Source: Xanthostigma xanthostigma
Lineage: Eukaryota; Arthropoda; Insecta; Raphidioptera; Raphidiidae
Length of the DNA: 64,000 nt
Direction: 5' to 3'
Assembly: GCA_963575645.1 (NCBI GenBank)
Contig: OY754470.1
Span: forward strand, 26,394,501-26,458,500
The position numbers and the translations under genes are program-made. The notes beneath the pieces were generated by a model, which saw only the letters and a list, made by a program, of their open reading frames with translations, was not told the origin of the DNA and did no database searches. Each line of letters starts with the position of its first letter. Positions within the stretch are counted from its first letter, which is position 1. Positions 60,466 to 64,000 of the stretch are shown piece by piece.

Positions 60466-61102
60466 TTAAGAGAGAGAACGCTGTAGAAACTCTGAAATTT
60501 GTTTACTGAAATCAGCATTGTTTTGCATCATTAGTCACCATGGAGATAAGGTACTGTTCTCTCTCTCAATTGCAGACGTTTCGAAAAATGTATTTTTATC
60601 ATTAGAACCTATAAAAATATATCAGAACTATATATATTAGTATTGGTTAACGTATAATACGTTAGTCAATGATATTAGTATTAATTTATAGTCAACTATA
60701 GACGTTCATTATAACTCTAATTTTTATAAATATATTTATAAAATTCTAATCTAATTTTTAAAAGATATTTATAAAAATTAGAGTTACAATTAAAATATAG
60801 TAATTGGCACCCCACGATTTTTTATCAACATTGAATTATTTTTTACTTTTTAGTTCAGTTTGCTACTAAAGCGTGTTTTTTTAGTTTTTGTAAACTATAA
60901 TTTATTTTCTTAATTTTTAGTTTAAAAACGATATCAAAAGTAATTTTGTTCTGAATTTTCAAACTAATTTTTTTTTCAAAATTTTTAAATTCAAATATAT
61001 ATTTATGAAATAACTGTATTGTTATCGGCTCTTGACATGTGCAAATTTTCAAGTTAATCAGACTTCTTGAAATTGGTGAAAATTACGCTTAAAAAGATTC
61101 CT

Positions 61103-61450
61103 CTATAGTGTATACCTATACGTATATTCCGTACAGGTCAAGCGTGTTAAAAAAGAACGATTTAGATGACAAACTACGTAATATTCTTGTAGACAGACCT
61201 TTAATTTCTGCGTGTGCCCACAATGACAGCACGCGTACGACAGATAATTCTTGAGCGCCGGCGTTGTTGGGTTTAGTTTGATGGCATTGTTATAATCGTC
61301 GACTAGCTTCTTGTAGTGTACCCGATATGTTGACGGTTTTGTGACCGATGTCTTATTCAGACGACCCATCACGTTCGATCGCCACCAAAATCGACGCCAC
61401 CCTGTACTTCCCCTCCTCCTCGCACTCCTATCCACTTTAACCATGCACAC
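61103..61450 (-). CDS. unassigned open frame, possible 5' exon
   Basis: A 115-codon frame in a patch clearly richer in GC than its surroundings. It reads MCMVKVDRSARRRG, GWRRFWWRSNVMGRLNKTSV, TKPSTYRVHYKKLVDDY, LNPTTPALKNYLSYACCHCG. The run of arginines and TYRVHY recalls the start of PTB-type proteins, and it lies on the same strand as, and upstream of, the PTB-SH2 exons. It also continues open past TYRVHY without an obvious donor, the distance to the next known exon is 29 kb, and I do not recognise the rest. I give it only as a candidate. Confidence 0.3.
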   Translation of the reverse strand: MCMVKVDRSARRRGSTGWRRFWWRSNVMGRLNKTSVTKPSTYRVHYKKLVDDYNNAIKLNPTTPALKNYLSYACCHCGHTQKLKVCLQEYYVVCHLNRSFLTRLTCTEYTYRYTL

Positions 61451-61471
61451 TGCACATCACACTGTGTGATG
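61449..61471. repeat. 23-bp palindrome beside the 61,103-61,450 frame
   Basis: GCACATCACAC, one T, then its inverse GTGTGATGTGC. It is just upstream of the candidate start and could be a hairpin or a protein site. Confidence 0.4.
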
Positions 61472-61474
61472 TGC

Positions 61475-62880
61475 CATGTGTGAACTACACTTTATTAATT
61501 TTATATTGGTAGTCAACGAAGAGTTTTCCGATGAATTCATTATAGTTAAATGATTGCACTATTGCACTTGGAAATTTATTTCGATAACCAATGTTGAAAT
61601 ATTAACAATTCGTAGTAAGTGTTGAATCTGTTTGTTGAATATGATTTGAAAATCAGTAAAATTTAGTTTTTATGTTTTAAAGTTTTCAAAAACTTTTCAC
61701 AAACTTTTAAAGACATTCTAAAATTTTTGGGTTGCTAATTTTGCGAAGAGTTTTATAGACTTGTTATTAAAATTCCATGTTCAGGAATTACTTAAAAAAT
61801 ACTGAAAACTTCCATATAAAATTTTCTGACTATACCTATATAACAGCATAAAGATTGATAATTTTATGCAATGTCAATATTGATTTTGGATTGTTATTTT
61901 TTTATTCTAATTTCAAGAAAACAATTACATAATGAAGTTAGCTATGCTGAAATAATATGAATTTACGAAAAACTGAATGAAGAAAAAGTATTTACGGGCA
62001 ATTGCAGTATAGAACAAAGCTGAAATTAAGACCTTTATAGTAATAAGACTGGACTACTAAAAACGTTAGTAATTCATTTACAATGTTTTCAACGTGAACA
62101 TTAGCATTCAATTTTCATGTTATTTTAATGTACTTTTATTAGTAATTGCTTTTGATGGAAAAAGAAATAAAGTAATCAAAGGTAAAATAACATTTAACAC
62201 TAAACAGTTTTAAAACAAAGAGGATTACGATGTAAAGTTAAGAAATGACTTTTAAATTAGGTAGGAATTCAAAAGCAAACAATACACGCAAGAAAAATGT
62301 AAATAAATAAATACATGATTTATAAACTCTTCAATGTGGAATGTAAACTAAAGAGAAACGTGGGAATAATGATAGCTGTTTACAGTTTTGGAATTTTAAG
62401 TGTCTTCATCGATGTGCTTTTGAACTTCAAATATTTGAGAAGAATATGTTCAAGTTACCGGTGTGACTTAAAAAATTATGCTTTTAGAGTTCATAACGAT
62501 GAAACGATTATTAACAATTACTACCGGGAAGAGAATTCAGTAACTGCTTTGAGATAATTACTGTAATTAGCGAATTATATTGTATGTTCACTTGTCAACA
62601 TGACATGCAAGAAAACGTTTTCAAAGACGGAACGACATTTTACACTTGTAAATGTAGAGCAAACTTAAAATAGACAAATCATTCTATATGTTCGATAATA
62701 ATTATCGCATATCTAGAATAAATTGAAATTGTAAAATTTTGGTCCAAATATTGATCACAGTGGGAATCCAGAAAGATGAAAATCAAACCCCAGGACGGAT
62801 TACATTTTTAAGAAATATATTGCAATAATTCACTTGTGGGTAACATTGGACCAAATCCTCTAGTCATAGGATTAGAAAAA
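61475..62880. other. no gene seen
   Basis: AT-rich. An 80-codon plus-strand frame at 62,315-62,557 has a hydrophobic stretch (IAVYSFGILSVFIDVLL) but no family resemblance, so it is not called. Confidence 0.4.
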
Positions 62881-63080
62881 CCAACCTCGGATCTACGATT
62901 TTTTCGAACCGGGGCAGAAGCTTTATAATGGCGCCCACTCTCTCCAAGCAGATTGAATAAATCGGAAAAAGGACAGATTGGAAGGGGTTTTCAACTATAA
63001 TATATTAGGATTTTGGCGCCTCCTGAAAGTGCCACCTGGGCGGGTGACCCGGTTTGCCCTCCCCTAGATCCGGGGCTGGT
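62880..63080. mobile_element. probable hAT-like MITE
   Basis: CCAACCTCGGATCTACG and inverse AGATCCGGGGCTGG bound about 200 bp with further inner complementarity (GGCGCC). No target duplication was found. Confidence 0.5.
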
Positions 63081-63849
63081 TGTCCCTCGTTTGAACTAAT
63101 ACATTTCGATATTTCTTACAAAATTACACCTACGCCTTTTTTATCGATTTTGATTTCGTTTTATATTTATTTAGAGTATCTTTACGTCAATTTAATAACT
63201 GTTAATTCTTTAGAATGCCTCAAAGCGTGAATATTTTTTTAACCAATCGTTTTAACGCTACAATTTTTATTTAAACATGTTAGAAAAGCGACTACTGCAA
63301 TACTATCAAACAAATGGGTAATAAAAGAACATTTTCACTCAATCAAAAATACGGGTTATAGCAAAACTAATTAGATTCAAAATACACACTTCGCCGCATG
63401 TAGCCTCGTTGCTGCGCAAACTAAACATGTCACTCATAAAAACAATAATTTAAAATAAATTAAGTAATTGGTGTTAATTTATCAATTTTTCTTAGACTAA
63501 CACAATCATTCTTATTATTAAAACAGTTCTTTTTTCAAAACTAAATAACGATAGATCAATAATAAACGTTTTAATCGCAGTTCATATGCCATATGTTTTT
63601 TTTATCAATTTTTAGCATAGATGCTGATGATTCACTCACACTAATTCAGTAGGCCGCCTGTTACTGATTTCCTTTCCCTAAACACTTGTTGCTATTCAGA
63701 GCAAACACATTTTATAAGTTCATTAGCTACGGACGAAACACAATGACACTTGGACGTGTGCACAGACTGATTGCCGTACTTGAAACTAAAACACAGCGTT
63801 GTTAAACTGACTCGAATTGTTTATAATATTAAAAAAAAACACACGGCGT

Positions 63850-64000
63850 GAAAACGTTGATCCGAGTCAACTGTTGATGATGGCGGACAAACACGTGTAC
63901 AGTTTCCAAGAATCCGCAGTTATTTTTCGTCAATGATTCTGTTGAAGCCGCCAAGAGCTGCTGCTGAGAGCGGCGACCGACCATTGCAAGCAAGTTACTG
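63850..64000. promoter_or_regulatory. GC-richer edge, possible promoter/first exon
   Basis: After 700 bases of AT-rich DNA the composition shifts to CG-containing sequence (GATGATGGCGGACAAACACG and AGCGGCGACCGACC). The minus strand has a short frame MVGRRSQQQLLAASTESLT. This could be the 5' end of a gene on either strand; the window stops before it can be resolved. Confidence 0.25.

Noticed and set aside
62315-62557. 80-codon plus-strand frame with a hydrophobic stretch
   Set aside because: AT-rich composition, no recognisable domain, no splice or promoter support; likely chance.

Overview
The window is AT-rich animal DNA with GT-AG spliced genes and a very dense load of transposon debris. 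The genes and the repeats (hAT, Tc1/mariner, pogo, PIF/Harbinger-like and piggyBac-like elements, Jockey/CR1-type and RNase H-bearing LINEs, RTE-like tails, a Penelope-like element) suggest an insect. I cannot tell from the sequence whether it is lepidopteran, hemipteran or another order. Only two host protein genes are well supported, and they converge on each other.

Region 1 (1-10,483, plus strand): kynurenine 3-monooxygenase, the ommochrome and tryptophan-catabolism enzyme. Nine exons run in one unbroken frame of 455 residues, and only the extreme N-terminus lies outside the window. Its introns carry MITEs, a Tc1-like element, an RTE-like tail, a 120-bp tandem repeat, a Penelope-like endonuclease fragment, nested hAT insertions, and a hairpin of two head-to-head Penelope-type termini that carry a hammerhead-ribozyme-like core.

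Region 2 (10,500-24,800): an intergenic desert. It holds an old LINE ORF1, a 6.6-kb inverted-repeat complex made of about 150-bp units with several hAT insertions (12,580-19,190), and a 210-bp almost perfect palindrome (19,449-19,658).

Region 3 (24,867-31,959, minus strand): the six 3' coding exons (420 residues) of a signalling adaptor. The order is the C-terminal tail of a probable PTB domain, a serine/proline-rich linker, and a tensin-like SH2 domain with an intact FMVRES motif. The introns hold a LINE tail, a 68-bp perfect palindrome, a tandem repeat, a degenerate tRNA-Lys and a hAT element. The upstream exons must lie at higher coordinates. A GC-richer open frame at 61,103-61,450 and an exon-like edge at 63,850-64,000 are possible but unproven 5' parts.

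Region 4 (32,000-64,000): mostly repeats. It contains paired inverted 680-bp elements (one splitting a LINE), two copies each of several MITE families, a mariner-like remnant, LINE 3' ends, further Penelope termini including a second head-to-head hairpin, a TTAA-flanked foldback and short-TIR elements. Long stretches show nothing recognisable.

The two genes show no functional link. The most unusual theme is the repeated creation of long hairpins, above all the head-to-head Penelope/hammerhead-like pairs.
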